Counted from the first letter of the stretch, positions 26,437 through 38,592 are shown. The stretch is DNA of 64,000 nucleotides from Roseovarius litorisediminis (GCF_900172295.1 NZ_FWFL01000005.1:124001-188000); one strand, 5' to 3'. Numbers and translations are program-made. The notes: generated by a model from the sequence alone, not told the origin.

Positions 26437-27952
26437 TGTACTTTCCTGACGGTTTGCGCATAGGCAAACGTTTCACTTCTTCGAGGGTTACGGCGTCATA
26501 GACAATCACCGCCCCGTCATCCTCCCAGACCGACACCAGCGCATGACTTCCATCGCGGGTAAATTCAACATGTGCCACGGTGGCACCCGGTACCGGCCGC
26601 AGGGTTTTCACGATCTCAAGGCTCTGCTTGTCGATCACGTGCATCACGTCCTTGTTCGGCCCAAAAAACACATCTGCCCAGAAGTAGCGCGAATTCTCGT
26701 GACTTCTAAGAAAGAACCCCGGGCCTTCGGTCTTGATGGTCTTCAGAATGGTCCAGTCAGCCGTATCGATGACCGACAGCATGCCCTCTTTCAGATGTGG
26801 CGTGGCCATTACACGGCGGCCATCCTTTTCCCATGAAATGCCCGACCCCAGATGCGGCATGCCGGGTAGGGGCAGTTCGGCAATCTCGCGCCCTACGTTC
26901 AGGTTCACGACGACACCCCTGTTGCTGCCCCGTGCGGCGCCCATCAGGTGGCGGTAGTCATCGGTGAAAAAGAAATCATCCAGCGGCTCGTTCAACATGA
27001 TCCGGCGCCGCGCGAACAACCCTTCGGACGACGGGATTGCCTCAACCATCCCCTTTTCGCGCGAATGCACGAACCCCTCATAAACCGGTTCGGCATTTGG
27101 GTCGGTCGCTACCTCCCAGATCTCCGGAGCATCTTTCAGCGCCAGAATGAAACTGTGGCGCTGGGGTGCCTGATAAACGGCCGACACCCGGCTTGCCCGA
27201 CCATCTTTACCGATTACCGGCATCACGGTTTCAACCGTCAGGTCAGCCGTCGACAGAATTGTCAGCGTCATCGGCAGGTAATTCGCCACTGCTAGATGTA
27301 AGCCATCCACGCTCATCGCGATGTTGCGGCTGTTCAGGCCTGCACGTAGGCGGCCCACCTGATGCAGCGACCAGATATCGTATTTCTGCACCCAGCCATC
27401 GCGCGACATGATGAACACATAGCGCCCGTCGGGGCTGAATTTCGGCCCGCCATGCACCGCAAAGGGTGTCTCAAACCGGTCCAGCACGTTGAACGTGTCC
27501 CCGTCAAGCACGCTGACATGATGATCGCCGGTTTCCACCACCAGCGTGATGTTCATCGGATCGGCGTCAAAAACCGGGGCATCTGCAGCCTCGTAGTCGG
27601 GATCAAGCCACCGGGTTTCGGTAATTTGTTCCGGCCTCCATGCGGGCACGTCTTTCAACGGCTCATGCAGAAAACCGGCCAGCGCGGCAATCTGTTCGGA
27701 CGTCAACACCTCGTCAAAGGCCGGCATTTGCGTGGCCGCACGGCCATGAGCGATCACCTGTTCAAGGTTCGGCCCACGCATCCGCCCCAGCGTTTGCGGG
27801 ATCAGCGCTGGCCCCGTGCCACCCAGGCGATCGAGCCCATGACATTCGGCGCATTGATTTGCGTATATTTGGGCAGATTGGGCCTGAACAGTGTCTGTTA
27901 TCATGGTACTGCTCAGCACCAGAAAACTAAGTAAAGCGGTGAACCGGATCAT
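26393..27952 (-). CDS. nirN: NirN, cytochrome c/d1-type dehydrogenase of heme d1 synthesis
   Basis: A 519-residue periplasmic protein (signal peptide about 1-25) with an N-terminal cytochrome c domain (CAECH, Cys34, Cys37, His38) and an eight-bladed d1-type propeller homologous to NirS (for example [20 protein letters not shown] and [20 protein letters not shown]). Family knowledge: NirN introduces the acrylate double bond at the last step of heme d1 formation. Its start overlaps nirJ by 26 bp. Confidence 0.9.
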   Translation of the reverse strand: MIRFTALLSFLVLSSTMITDTVQAQSAQIYANQCAECHGLDRLGGTGPALIPQTLGRMRGPNLEQVIAHGRAATQMPAFDEVLTSEQIAALAGFLHEPLKDVPAWRPEQITETRWLDPDYEAADAPVFDADPMNITLVVETGDHHVSVLDGDTFNVLDRFETPFAVHGGPKFSPDGRYVFIMSRDGWVQKYDIWSLHQVGRLRAGLNSRNIAMSVDGLHLAVANYLPMTLTILSTADLTVETVMPVIGKDGRASRVSAVYQAPQRHSFILALKDAPEIWEVATDPNAEPVYEGFVHSREKGMVEAIPSSEGLFARRRIMLNEPLDDFFFTDDYRHLMGAARGSNRGVVVNLNVGREIAELPLPGMPHLGSGISWEKDGRRVMATPHLKEGMLSVIDTADWTILKTIKTEGPGFFLRSHENSRYFWADVFFGPNKDVMHVIDKQSLEIVKTLRPVPGATVAHVEFTRDGSHALVSVWEDDGAVIVYDAVTLEEVKRLPMRKPSGKYNVWNKITFSEGTSH

Positions 27953-29141
27953 GGCGTTTGCCTCGGAAGGGAGTGACAGTCAGGCGTTCGGCATCCTCGA
28001 TGCCGATCTCTGCATTGCTCAGATAACAGGCCGGATCCTCGGCCCAGGGATCGCCAGTCAGCTGCAGTGCGCGGATACGGGTGTTGCCACCGCAGACCTT
28101 TTGAAAGGCACATTGCCCGCAGCGCCCCTTAAGCGGGCGGGGTCGCAGGCGCAGCTGCGCCAGCATCGGATCGTCCCCGGTCCATAACTGCGAAAACGGC
28201 GTCGTTTTGACAGACCCGATTGTGTAGTCCGACCAATAGGTATCGGGATGCACCTTGCCCTGGTGGTCGATGTTTGCGACCCCCAGACCGGACGAATTGC
28301 CCCCCCATGCCTCAAGATGATCACGCAGGTTATCCAACCTGGCCTGATCGAAATGCCGCTCGGCCCATCGCATCAGATACACCGCGTCAGCATCATTGTT
28401 GCCAGTCACGATATCCAGCGGCATATCCTCGGCAGCGGCCACCCAAGCCCGATCGATCAGCTGATCCAGCGCGTTGCGTGTATGGTCATGTACCGCATCC
28501 TCGCCACGGTTTTTGTCGCCCCGCCCGGCATAGACCAGATGCGAAAGATAGAACTTGTCCACGCCTTCGTCATCGCAAAGCTGTAACAACTCGGGCAGCT
28601 GCTCGGCATTGTCACGGGTCAGGGTGAACCGCAGCCCCACCTTGATGCCGCGTGCCTTGCACTCGCGTACGCCGCGCACCGCATCATCAAAGGCACCGTC
28701 CACGCCGCGGAACCAGTCATTGGTCTTGCCAATCCCATCGATGGATATCCCGACATAATCAAACCCGATATCGGCAATTCTGTCAGCGGTTTCACCATGG
28801 ATTTTGGTACCATTGGTAGACAGGGCCAGCATTCGAACCTTAGGGCGGGAAGCCTTGGCAATGTCGTAGAAATCAAACCTGTCCAGCGGCTCGCCCCCCG
28901 ACAGGATAAGCGCTGGAATGCCAAATTCCCCCATATCATCCAGTGTCGCCATCGCCTGATCATGGCTCAGCTCACCGGGAAAATGCACATCTGCCGACAC
29001 GGTATAGCAATGGCGGCATTTCAGGTTGCAGCGCCGCGTCAGATTCCAGATCACCACTGGTTTCACGCCGCCCGATCCGCGCCGGTGGCGCACGGGTGTG
29101 GGGGCGACCAGCTGGTGCATGTATTCTGTCAGGCGAAACAT
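27927..29141 (-). CDS. nirJ: NirJ, radical SAM heme d1 biosynthesis protein
   Basis: A 404-residue radical SAM enzyme with the cluster motif [11 protein letters not shown] (Cys38, Cys42, Cys45), SAM motifs LSGGEPL and ISIDGIG, and a C-terminal cysteine region ([12 protein letters not shown], later CYL) for a second iron-sulfur cluster. It replaces propionate side chains of didecarboxysiroheme. The ATG at 29141 lies 1 bp after the nirH stop with AAGGAGG inside nirH. Confidence 0.93.
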   Translation of the reverse strand: MFRLTEYMHQLVAPTPVRHRRGSGGVKPVVIWNLTRRCNLKCRHCYTVSADVHFPGELSHDQAMATLDDMGEFGIPALILSGGEPLDRFDFYDIAKASRPKVRMLALSTNGTKIHGETADRIADIGFDYVGISIDGIGKTNDWFRGVDGAFDDAVRGVRECKARGIKVGLRFTLTRDNAEQLPELLQLCDDEGVDKFYLSHLVYAGRGDKNRGEDAVHDHTRNALDQLIDRAWVAAAEDMPLDIVTGNNDADAVYLMRWAERHFDQARLDNLRDHLEAWGGNSSGLGVANIDHQGKVHPDTYWSDYTIGSVKTTPFSQLWTGDDPMLAQLRLRPRPLKGRCGQCAFQKVCGGNTRIRALQLTGDPWAEDPACYLSNAEIGIEDAERLTVTPFRGKRHDPVHRFT

Positions 29142-29142
29142 C

Positions 29143-29631
29143 TCAGCCCTCCTTTGACCGCAGCCGCAGCCCGGTTTTCTTCAAAATTCGGGTCGAATAG
29201 AGTATATCACGGCCTCGGCAAGCATCACCCAGCAGTGCCGCGATCTGTGCGCGCTTTTCCTCGACTTCTTCGCGGCTGGATCCATGAATCATGGCAAACA
29301 GATTATAGGGCCAGTCGGGTAGGGCGCGGGGCCGCTCGTAAGAGTGGCTGACATACTCCAGCGCGCCCACCTTCGCGCCCAGTTCCGCAATCCGCGCGTC
29401 ATCCACATCCCAGACCGACATACCATTCGCTGTCATTCCAAGCGCATAGTGGTTTGGCGCCACGGCGATCCGGCGGATCACGCCACGGTCCTGCATCGCG
29501 CGCAGCCGGGTACACAGCGCCGCTTCCTCTATGCCCAGGTCTTCGGCGATCTGCGCATAGGGCTCGGGCACCAGCGGCAACCCTCCCTGGGTGGCGGCAA
29601 TGATCCGGCGGTCTGTGGCGTCGATGGTCAT
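29143..29631 (-). CDS. nirH: NirH, siroheme decarboxylase subunit
   Basis: A 162-residue AsnC/Lrp-like protein: an N-terminal helix-turn-helix ([40 protein letters not shown]) and a RAM-like C-terminal half containing [20 protein letters not shown], with His and Tyr residues. With NirDL and NirG it decarboxylates siroheme to didecarboxysiroheme. The ATG overlaps the nirG stop (ATGA). Confidence 0.88.
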   Translation of the reverse strand: MTIDATDRRIIAATQGGLPLVPEPYAQIAEDLGIEEAALCTRLRAMQDRGVIRRIAVAPNHYALGMTANGMSVWDVDDARIAELGAKVGALEYVSHSYERPRALPDWPYNLFAMIHGSSREEVEEKRAQIAALLGDACRGRDILYSTRILKKTGLRLRSKEG

Positions 29632-30077
29632 GCGGCAACCCTGAATCCGATAAAGAACTCCCTGAGTTTCGGGAAACAGAGCACGCGCTGCCCTGTTTCC
29701 CGCTCCAGGGACTTGGCCACCGCCTCAATCTCGTGCTCGGATTCCGTTGCCAGAACGAACCACATGTTCAGCCGATGACTACGCTCATAATTATGCGCGA
29801 CTTCGGGTCTGGCATTGACTTTAGTCAGGACCGTTTCGAATTCTCCGTCAGGCACCGCCATGGCACACAGGCAAAAGGCGCCACCCATCGCCTCGGCATC
29901 AAAAAATGGGCCAAAGCGGGTGATGACACGTGCCTCCTTCATTTGCTGCAGACGGCTCAGCAGTTCATCTTCACTCAGTCCCAGGTCTTGCGCGACCTTC
30001 AGATAGGGGCTTGGCCCGATTGGAAATCCATCCTGCAGATGATTTAGGATCAGACGATCAGTGGCATCAAGGCTCAT
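29628..30077 (-). CDS. nirG: NirG, siroheme decarboxylase subunit
   Basis: A 149-residue Lrp/AsnC-like protein paralogous to NirH and both halves of NirDL. It shows DATDRLILNHLQDGFPIGPS and LGLSEDELLSRLQQMKEARV in the helix-turn-helix, then VAHNYERSHRLNMWFVLATE in the substrate-binding half. NirG and NirH could be swapped in name; order follows the usual DL-G-H arrangement. Both junctions are 4-bp overlaps. Confidence 0.85.
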   Translation of the reverse strand: MSLDATDRLILNHLQDGFPIGPSPYLKVAQDLGLSEDELLSRLQQMKEARVITRFGPFFDAEAMGGAFCLCAMAVPDGEFETVLTKVNARPEVAHNYERSHRLNMWFVLATESEHEIEAVAKSLERETGQRVLCFPKLREFFIGFRVAA

Positions 30078-31063
30078 GCGATTTCCTTTCTGTCCGACAC
30101 CAGCGCGCCGGTCTGTTTGAAACAGCGGCTGGAAAACAGCGCCAGATGCGGCACACCCTTCAATCCGGGCAACTCCGTTGCGGCCTCAAGGTGACTCAGA
30201 GCTTCGGCCCGGCTGCGGGCGTGAATCATCGAATACAGGCGATAGGGCCAGACCCCTTCAACCGGCGTGCGCTCATAGCACAGCGTGACCCCCGGATGTG
30301 CCGCCAACATCGGGCCAGCGTCGGTTATGGCATCGTGGGGCAAATCCCAGACCACCATCGCGTTTGCCCGCCAACCCAGCGCGCGATGTCTGACAATCAC
30401 CCCGAGACGGGCGATGATGCCCGCACCAATCAGCACCTTTATCCGGTTGATCACCTCTGCCTGTGGACGCGCCAGTTGCCGTGCGATCGCCTGATAGGGC
30501 CGTTCTTCCATCGGCAGGCCCCGCATCAGGGCTTGCATGACATCACGGTCACCCTCCTGCAATACGCTCGTATCCGGAGGGCGCGCCACAGGTAAACGTG
30601 CGCCTCCACCACGAAGGCTGAACCCAAGGTCCAGGTTGAATGGGCGTACAAGCCGCAAATCCAGAACCCTCAATCCGCTGCGTTTCTGAATGCGGGCCAG
30701 CGCCCTGTCCACATGGGCGCGATCCGGGCCAGTGGCTACAAACCACAGGTTCCAGTCGTTTTCCCGCAGGTATGAGTGATTCACCCCCGGCTCTTCGCCG
30801 ATTATGTCAGCCACTTCCTCGATCCGGTCTTCGGGGGCGGCTATGGCCGCCAATGTACTGGCGGATATCGTATTGGGCGCGCAGGTCGCACCAATCCGGG
30901 TCACGCGGCCGGTGGTAATAGCGGTTTGTAGCCGATTGATTACGTCCTGTTCGGTTGTGCCCAGAAATTCGGACAGCAGACCGAACGGGCGCTCTGTCAC
31001 CGGAAATCCGCGCTGCCAGTCGTCCAGCAATGCCTGATTGATAGGATCGCTTACACCTTCCAT
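30074..31063 (-). CDS. nirD: NirDL, fused siroheme decarboxylase subunits
   Basis: A 329-residue protein made of two tandem AsnC/Lrp-like modules: residues ~1-150 (NirD-like, with VNHSYLRENDWNLWFVATGP) and ~170-325 (NirL-like, with VTLCYERTPVEGVWPYRLYS). Such NirDL fusions are known in Paracoccus and relatives. It acts with NirG and NirH on siroheme. The stop overlaps nirG (ATGA), and the start lies 3 bp after nirF. Confidence 0.9.
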   Translation of the reverse strand: MEGVSDPINQALLDDWQRGFPVTERPFGLLSEFLGTTEQDVINRLQTAITTGRVTRIGATCAPNTISASTLAAIAAPEDRIEEVADIIGEEPGVNHSYLRENDWNLWFVATGPDRAHVDRALARIQKRSGLRVLDLRLVRPFNLDLGFSLRGGGARLPVARPPDTSVLQEGDRDVMQALMRGLPMEERPYQAIARQLARPQAEVINRIKVLIGAGIIARLGVIVRHRALGWRANAMVVWDLPHDAITDAGPMLAAHPGVTLCYERTPVEGVWPYRLYSMIHARSRAEALSHLEAATELPGLKGVPHLALFSSRCFKQTGALVSDRKEIA

Positions 31064-31066
31064 TGC

Positions 31067-32269
31067 TTACAATCCCGTCTTGTGCGCGCGGGCGGTAAAA
31101 AAGATGCCCGACGGGCTTTCCGCCTCGATCTCGCGCAGCTTTTCAAACGTGCCGGTGTCATAGACCATGATCTTGCCGGCATCGCGCACCGACAGCCACA
31201 CCTCGTGGCCCCGCGGGGTGAATTCCATGTGCAATACGCCGGGGCCGGGTTCGAAATGATGGATGATCTTTTTCGTGACCGTGTCGATCACCTGAATCGT
31301 GTCGTTCAGCGGGTGCGCAAAATTCACCCAGACCTGCCGTCCGTCCGGACGTGCCATGGCGAAAACCGGTTGTCCATGGGTTGCTGTTCTGCCGGTTTCC
31401 TTCAAGGTCCGTGCGTCGACCCAAAGCACTTCGTGCTGGCCCATGGCGGGCAGCACAAAATCATGCCCTGCCAGCGCCCAGCCCTCCAGATGCGGCATCT
31501 TGTAAACCGGCAGACCCTCTCGCCCTTTGGCATATCCGGGCAGGATGGTCTGCGGCTTGGGATGTTCCTGCCACAGGTCCAGAGCGGTCAGGTGATCCTC
31601 GCCAAAAAGCCCGGCAATATACGTCCGTCCATCGCCAGTCACCAGCGCGTCATAGGGGTTGGCGCCCATGCCGGGAATCTTGGTGATCTGCGGGGCATCC
31701 CCAGACAGGTCGGCAATCCATGTCTCGCCCGTGTCCCACAGCGAGAACACAAATTTTGTGCCCGGAACATCCACAAGCCCGATGGTTTTGCAGCCCGTCG
31801 GAATATCGGCCACCATCTCCAGCGTGTCTGTATCAAACACCCGTACGCCGCCCGGCTCGTAGTTTGAAACAGCCACCAGCCGCCCGTCATCTGAAATGGC
31901 CCCGCCGATCGAATTGCCCGCTTGCATGACCCGGCGCACAATCTTTTGCGCCAGAATATCCACTTTAGTCAGCCCGCCATCGCGACCGAAAACATAGGCA
32001 AATCGCTCATCCGGCGAATAGACCAGTGAGGCATGGGAAAGATCACCCAACCCGGTGATCCGCCCGATGCTGGCACGATCTGACTGGTCGACTACCAAAA
32101 GTGATCCGCTGGCGCGCTCTACTACCAGCCCCAGGTCGCCCGTCGCCTGTGCCCGCAAAGCTTGCGGGGTGCTGCAGGTCGCAAGAACCGCTATCGCCAT
32201 CGCCAATATCTGACATCGGATGCCTTCGGTGGGGGCAGAGTTTTTTATAAAACGAAGGACAGGTTTCAT
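31067..32269 (-). CDS. nirF: NirF, heme d1 biosynthesis protein
   Basis: A 400-residue protein with an N-terminal signal or anchor helix (about residues 18-38) and a d1-type beta-propeller lacking the cytochrome c domain, for example ASLVYSPDERFAYVFGRDGG, SNYEPGGVRVFDTDTLEMVA and FEPGPGVLHMEFTPRGHEVW. NirF acts in late heme d1 synthesis in the periplasm. The ATG at 32269 overlaps the nirC stop (ATGA), so the longer frame from 32338 is rejected. Confidence 0.9.
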   Translation of the reverse strand: MKPVLRFIKNSAPTEGIRCQILAMAIAVLATCSTPQALRAQATGDLGLVVERASGSLLVVDQSDRASIGRITGLGDLSHASLVYSPDERFAYVFGRDGGLTKVDILAQKIVRRVMQAGNSIGGAISDDGRLVAVSNYEPGGVRVFDTDTLEMVADIPTGCKTIGLVDVPGTKFVFSLWDTGETWIADLSGDAPQITKIPGMGANPYDALVTGDGRTYIAGLFGEDHLTALDLWQEHPKPQTILPGYAKGREGLPVYKMPHLEGWALAGHDFVLPAMGQHEVLWVDARTLKETGRTATHGQPVFAMARPDGRQVWVNFAHPLNDTIQVIDTVTKKIIHHFEPGPGVLHMEFTPRGHEVWLSVRDAGKIMVYDTGTFEKLREIEAESPSGIFFTARAHKTGL

Positions 32270-32568
32270 GGGCTCTCTCCCGTCAGAAGATATTCGGCAA
32301 TCCAGCCCGCCTCGGAATCGCTCAGCAATGGTCGCCATGGCGGCATCGGCGTGCCGGGAATGCCGTCAAGGATCACGGCTTTCAGCGTATCGGTCTTGTA
32401 ATGCGATAGTGCGGCGGGTCGGATGTCGGGGCCCAGCCCGCCCTTGAGGGTCAGCCCATGGCACGATCCGCAATCCTGCCGCACCAGCCGCTCCAGCGCC
32501 AGGGCATCGGGCTCACCCGCCACGGCGGGCAGGGCGGTAAACGCCAGAATGAGCGTGACCCTATTCAC
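32266..32568 (-). CDS. nirC: NirC, small periplasmic cytochrome c
   Basis: A 100-residue exported cytochrome with a signal peptide of about 18 residues, heme site CGSCH (Cys33, Cys36, His37) and a possible Met ligand in PGTPMPPW. It can donate electrons to NirS or take part in d1 maturation. The start is GTG at 32568, overlapping the nirE stop by 8 bp. Confidence 0.88.
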   Translation of the reverse strand: MNRVTLILAFTALPAVAGEPDALALERLVRQDCGSCHGLTLKGGLGPDIRPAALSHYKTDTLKAVILDGIPGTPMPPWRPLLSDSEAGWIAEYLLTGESP

Positions 32569-33340
32569 CCACCATCACCGCAGCTTCGGGCAGGGTTTCG
32601 GCAACCGCCCTTTCACGATAAAGCGACACGACATGGCCAATCACAAACAGCACCGGCGCGCGTAACGGCACCTCGGCGATCTCGACGCCAATACGGTCCA
32701 GTCGCGAAACCAACCGTGTCTCACGCGGGGTCGTGGCATTCGAGATGGCCATGACCGGCAGAGTGGCGGGCATCCCTTCGCCCATCAGCCGCAAGGCGAT
32801 CTCGGCGATATTGGCCACCCCCATGTAAACCACCAAAGTGGTTTCTTCGCTGGCCAGGCTTTTCCAGTCCAGATCCAGCCGCTTGTCGGCGGCGCGATGC
32901 CCGGTGACATAGCGCACGCCAGTCGCCAGGCCACGGTGGGTCAGCGGCACTCCGGTGCCAGCGGACATGCCCTGTGCCGCGGTAATCCCCGGCGCATAGT
33001 CCACCGCAATACCGCGATCCATCAGATAGGCGGCCTCTTCCGAGCCACGGCCGAATATCAGCGGATCACCGCCCTTCAGCCGCGCCACCGTAAGGCCGTC
33101 GCGGGCCAGTTCAGCCAGAATTTCATTGATACGACCCTGCGGGACCGTATGGCATTTCGGGGCTTTGCCCACCGGCACCATCTGTGCGGTCGCCGGGGCA
33201 AGCTGCAAAATTTCAGGGCTGACCAGCCGGTCATACACAACCGCATCTGCCTCGCCCAGCATGCGCATCGCGCGCATGGTCATAAGATCAACATCACCCG
33301 GTCCGGCCCCGATGAGATAGACCTTGCCTGTCCCTGTCAT
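32561..33340 (-). CDS. nirE: NirE, uroporphyrinogen-III C-methyltransferase
   Basis: A 259-residue SUMT. Family motifs are VYLIGAGPGDVDLMTMRAMR, YDRLV, ARLKGGDPLIFGRGSEEA, and PLTHRGLATGVRYVTGH. It converts uroporphyrinogen III to precorrin-2, the entry into heme d1. No fused CysG dehydrogenase-chelatase domain is present, so precorrin-2 oxidation needs another protein. The ATG follows AAGGAGCC. A GC-rich hairpin separates it from nirS. Confidence 0.93.
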   Translation of the reverse strand: MTGTGKVYLIGAGPGDVDLMTMRAMRMLGEADAVVYDRLVSPEILQLAPATAQMVPVGKAPKCHTVPQGRINEILAELARDGLTVARLKGGDPLIFGRGSEEAAYLMDRGIAVDYAPGITAAQGMSAGTGVPLTHRGLATGVRYVTGHRAADKRLDLDWKSLASEETTLVVYMGVANIAEIALRLMGEGMPATLPVMAISNATTPRETRLVSRLDRIGVEIAEVPLRAPVLFVIGHVVSLYRERAVAETLPEAAVMVGE

Positions 33341-33380
33341 GTCGCTGGCTCCTTGGGTGGTTTTATGAAGTCCTGAAATA

Positions 33381-33407
33381 CCGGGGGGCCCGGCATGGGC
33401 CCCCCGG
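33381..33407. terminator. GC-rich hairpin between nirS and nirE
   Basis: CCGGGGGGCCC and GGGCCCCCCGG form a perfect 11-bp stem with a five-base loop, 9 bp after the nirS stop. It could act as a partial terminator or 3' stabiliser, giving more NirS than biosynthetic enzymes. Confidence 0.7.
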
Positions 33408-33416
33408 CGGGCGCCG

Positions 33417-35247
<1,831 letters not shown>

Positions 35248-35281
35248 CGCTTTGCGCGCCGCGCAGCGCGACAGTCGCGGT

Positions 35282-37327
35282 ATGATCCGGAACATGACCA
35301 CTCTTGCCTGTCTGTTGGGTATTCTCGCTACTGGCCTGATATCTGGCCTGCCCGTGCACGCGCAGAGTGTGGCACGCCCTTTGTCCGAAAGCGCCATCCA
35401 GCCCAGCGTTCCAACCAGAAGGCTTGCATCAGAGCTGCTGATTCTTTCAGGCGGGGCAACGGTTCAGCGACAGGCCGAACCTGTTCCGGGTTGGACAGTG
35501 TCTGATTCGACCGGCGTTGTGGGTCACATCGCCTCGACCTGGGAAATTGCCCGCTCGGTCGGCTATTCGGGGCAGCCGCTGGATGTGCTGGTTGCGGTTG
35601 ACCTGAAGGGCCGGATTGCCGGGGCAAGACTGATGCGTCACAGCGAACCTATTCTTACTCTTGGCCTGTCCGATGAGGACATCGCGCGGTTTGTCGGGGG
35701 TTTTGCAGGTGTCGACCTGATGGCGTCCGATGGCCCCGGCGATGGCCCCGACATGCCCGACATCATCTCGCGCGCTACGGTCTCGACCGGTGTAATTCGC
35801 GATTCGATCCTGCGCACGGCGCGTACGCTTGCCATTGGCCGGGGCCTTTTGCCCGGAGGCGGTATCGACCGCATCACTTTTGAAACCCGCAGTTGGGAGG
35901 CGCTGACCGCCCAGGGCGCCCTTGCCCGTCAAACCGTAACCCTCACACAGGCGGCTGCGGCCCTGCAAGGCGCCAAGGTGCCCGTGCCAGAGGGCGAGGC
36001 GCCTTTCATCGACCTATGGATCGCCCTGATTGATCCGCCCACAATTGGCCGTAACATTCTGGGTCAGCAGCAGTATTCCCGCGCCGTCGGTGCGCTGGGC
36101 CCGGGCGAGGCGGCGCTTTTTGTTGCCTCGCGCGGCCTTTATTCCCATCGCGGTACCAAATGGCGCCAATCAGGCACCTTTGACCGCCTTGAACTGGTGC
36201 AGGGCGAGGCACGTATCGCCCTGACCAAATCGGGCTATACCCGAATCGACCATCTTGCGGCCCTCGGCGCCCCCGAATTCAAGGAACGCAGCATTTTTCA
36301 GCTGCCCGGTGACGGGTTTGATCCGGCCCAACCCTTTACACTGGAACTCACCGCCTCGCGCCCTGCTGCTGCGGGGGGTGATGTCAGCTTTACCACCTCT
36401 GTCGCCTATACCCTGCCCGACAGCTATATCATCGCGCCCCCACCCGAAGCCGCCCCCCTATGGCAACAGCGCTGGCTGGAAAAACGCTTTGCGACGGCAA
36501 GTGTCATGGCGATGATGGGCTTTCTGACCCTGATCATGCTGTTTCAGGAATCGCTGGTGCGCCGCCCCCGGCTCTGGCTGCGTCTGCGCCTTTCCTTCCT
36601 GACGCTTACCCTTTTCTGGCTGGGCTGGGGCCTTAACGGCCAGCTTTCGGTGGTGCAGGTGGTAGCCTTCCTGCAATCGCTGCTCTCGGGCTTCCGTTGG
36701 GAAACCTTTCTGATCGAACCGGTGATCTTCACCCTCTGGGGCGGTGTTGCGCTGGGCATGCTGTTCTGGGGCCGGGGCGTGTTTTGCGGCTGGCTCTGCC
36801 CGTTCGGCGCGTTACAGGAGCTTTCCAATGTTACCGCCCGGCGCTTTGGCGTGCCGCAGATTGCCGTACCCCACGCGCTGCACGAAAGGCTGTGGATCAT
36901 CAAGTATACCCTCTTTGTGACGATCCTTGCCCTGTCGTTCTATTCGATGAAGGACGCGCTGATCCTGGCCGAGGCCGAGCCGTTTAAAACCGCCATTTCC
37001 CTGCGTATGATCCGCGCCTGGCCTTTTGTTCTTTTTGTTCTGGCCCTGCTGACCGCTGGCCTGTTCATCGAACGGTTCTACTGCCGCTATCTGTGCCCGC
37101 TGGGGGCGGCGCTTGCGATCCCCGCAAAACTCAAAATTTTCGACTGGCTGCACCGCCGCCCGCAATGCGGCCGCGAATGCCGTTTGTGCGAAACCAAATG
37201 CACTGTTGGCGCGATCGACCCTCTGGGCCGGATCAACCCAAATGAATGCGTTCTCTGCCTGCGTTGCCAGGTGGTGATGAATGACGCCGAAACCTGCCCG
37301 GTCCTGAAACGCCGAGCTCGCAAATAG
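35282..37327 (+). CDS. nirI: NirI, NosR-like membrane protein for nitrite reductase
   Basis: A 681-residue paralogue of NosR. It has a signal helix (TTLACLLGILATGLISGLPV), a periplasmic FMN-binding domain with DIISRATVS where NosR has DIISGATVT, membrane helices with [10 protein letters not shown] and [10 protein letters not shown], and two C-terminal clusters (CGRECRLCETKC and CVLCLRC). NirI is needed for nirS expression or electron supply in Paracoccus-type denitrifiers. A TTG at 35234 would lie inside the regulatory box and is rejected; ATG 35282 or 35294 is more likely, neither with a strong ribosome-binding site. Confidence 0.88.
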   Translation: MIRNMTTLACLLGILATGLISGLPVHAQSVARPLSESAIQPSVPTRRLASELLILSGGATVQRQAEPVPGWTVSDSTGVVGHIASTWEIARSVGYSGQPLDVLVAVDLKGRIAGARLMRHSEPILTLGLSDEDIARFVGGFAGVDLMASDGPGDGPDMPDIISRATVSTGVIRDSILRTARTLAIGRGLLPGGGIDRITFETRSWEALTAQGALARQTVTLTQAAAALQGAKVPVPEGEAPFIDLWIALIDPPTIGRNILGQQQYSRAVGALGPGEAALFVASRGLYSHRGTKWRQSGTFDRLELVQGEARIALTKSGYTRIDHLAALGAPEFKERSIFQLPGDGFDPAQPFTLELTASRPAAAGGDVSFTTSVAYTLPDSYIIAPPPEAAPLWQQRWLEKRFATASVMAMMGFLTLIMLFQESLVRRPRLWLRLRLSFLTLTLFWLGWGLNGQLSVVQVVAFLQSLLSGFRWETFLIEPVIFTLWGGVALGMLFWGRGVFCGWLCPFGALQELSNVTARRFGVPQIAVPHALHERLWIIKYTLFVTILALSFYSMKDALILAEAEPFKTAISLRMIRAWPFVLFVLALLTAGLFIERFYCRYLCPLGAALAIPAKLKIFDWLHRRPQCGRECRLCETKCTVGAIDPLGRINPNECVLCLRCQVVMNDAETCPVLKRRARK

Positions 37328-37329
37328 AA

Positions 37330-38541
37330 ATGGTGAAAGAGATGCTAACCGATCTGAAACGTGTCCTTTCCGAACCCCATCGCATCTTCTTTCTGGCCGC
37401 TGGCCTCTACGCCATCTTCGCCCTGTTGGTGTGGGAGGTCTGGTTGGGCATCCATGCTGCCGGCGGCACGGTTGGCGACATGCCATTCGCCAGCGCCGCG
37501 CACCTTTGGCACGCGCACGAGATGATCTTTGGCTATGCCAGCGCCGCGCTGGGCGGGTTCTTTCTGACGGCCGTGCCCAACTGGACCGGCGGCAAGGGGG
37601 CCGCGAAACACTTTGTCACCCTCGCGGCGCTGATCTGGCTGGCGGGTCGCCTGGCGGTCTGGTTTTCGGGCACCCTACCGCCCGCTGGTGTTGCCCTGAT
37701 TGATTTGGCCTTTCTGCCCCTGCTGGGCGTCAAGATTGCCTTGATGTTGATGAAACGCCCCAAACCGCAAAACATGGCATTTCTGGCTTTTCTGGCGCTT
37801 GTATGGTCCGGGAACCTGATGGTGCATCTGGAATGGATGGGCCTGGCCGACGATACGCTTTATACCGGCCTTCGCGTCGGGCTTTTGTCGCTTTGCCTGA
37901 TGATCGCCGTACTGGGCGGACGCGTCACGCCGGGCTTTACCCGCAATGCCATGAATCGCGCAGGCGTGGCCGAAAACACCTTACCGCGTACCCGCAAATC
38001 CGTTGATTTGGCCGCCATCTTGCTGATCGCCCTTGTCCCGTTAACTCTGCTCTTGCGCGCGCCCGACACCCTGACTGGTGCGCTGGCTGCTTCTGGCGGC
38101 GTGCTGCACCTGTTGCGCATCAGCTTCTGGCGTCCACTCTGGACACTTGGCCAGCCCATCCTCTGGGCGCTGCATCTGGGTATGGCAATGCTGGGTCTGG
38201 GGCTGATCCTATGGGGGGCCAGTCTTTTGGGGTGGGGCAGCGAGGTGGCATCCCTGCATGTTCTGGGCATTGGCGCAATTGGCGGCATGACCGTCGCCGT
38301 CATGAGCCGCGCAATCCTTGGCCATACCGGCCGCGCGCTCATCGCCCCGCGTGCCGTGGCGCTGGCTTATGGCCTGATCGCCGCTGCTGCCGGGCTGCGA
38401 TGGATTGCCTCAACGCTGTCGGGTGACGTGTATGTCCCAGCGATTCTGGCCACCGGCGCACTATGGATTGCGGCCTTTGTCCTTTTCACGGTTTCCCTCT
38501 GGCCCGCCTTCACGGGCCCCAAGAAACAGCGCGAAACCTGA
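37330..38541 (+). CDS. nnrS: NnrS family heme/copper membrane protein
   Basis: A 403-residue protein with about twelve membrane helices. The hallmark is AAHLWHAHEMIFGYASAALG with several His residues, then FFLTAVPNWTG, VLGGRVTPGFTRNAMNR and MTVAVMSRAILGHTGR. Family knowledge: NnrS lowers nitrosative stress from NO. It starts 2 bp after the nirI stop, so it is cotranscribed with nirI. Confidence 0.93.
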   Translation: MVKEMLTDLKRVLSEPHRIFFLAAGLYAIFALLVWEVWLGIHAAGGTVGDMPFASAAHLWHAHEMIFGYASAALGGFFLTAVPNWTGGKGAAKHFVTLAALIWLAGRLAVWFSGTLPPAGVALIDLAFLPLLGVKIALMLMKRPKPQNMAFLAFLALVWSGNLMVHLEWMGLADDTLYTGLRVGLLSLCLMIAVLGGRVTPGFTRNAMNRAGVAENTLPRTRKSVDLAAILLIALVPLTLLLRAPDTLTGALAASGGVLHLLRISFWRPLWTLGQPILWALHLGMAMLGLGLILWGASLLGWGSEVASLHVLGIGAIGGMTVAVMSRAILGHTGRALIAPRAVALAYGLIAAAAGLRWIASTLSGDVYVPAILATGALWIAAFVLFTVSLWPAFTGPKKQRET

Positions 38542-38578
38542 CCATTATGCCCAGAATTAACCAATCACACCCCTGCCG

Positions 38579-38592
38579 TTGACTTTGGTCAA
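38579..38592. promoter_or_regulatory. Nnr/Dnr (FNR-type) box upstream of norC
   Basis: TTGACTTTGGTCAA, identical over all 14 bases to the nosR box. Centred at 38585.5, it predicts a start near 38627, giving a 29-nt leader to norC. Confidence 0.85.

Noticed and set aside
29815..29828. TTGACTTTAGTCAG, resembling an Nnr box
   Set aside because: It lies inside the nirG coding region, has an imperfect right arm and is far from any start of transcription.
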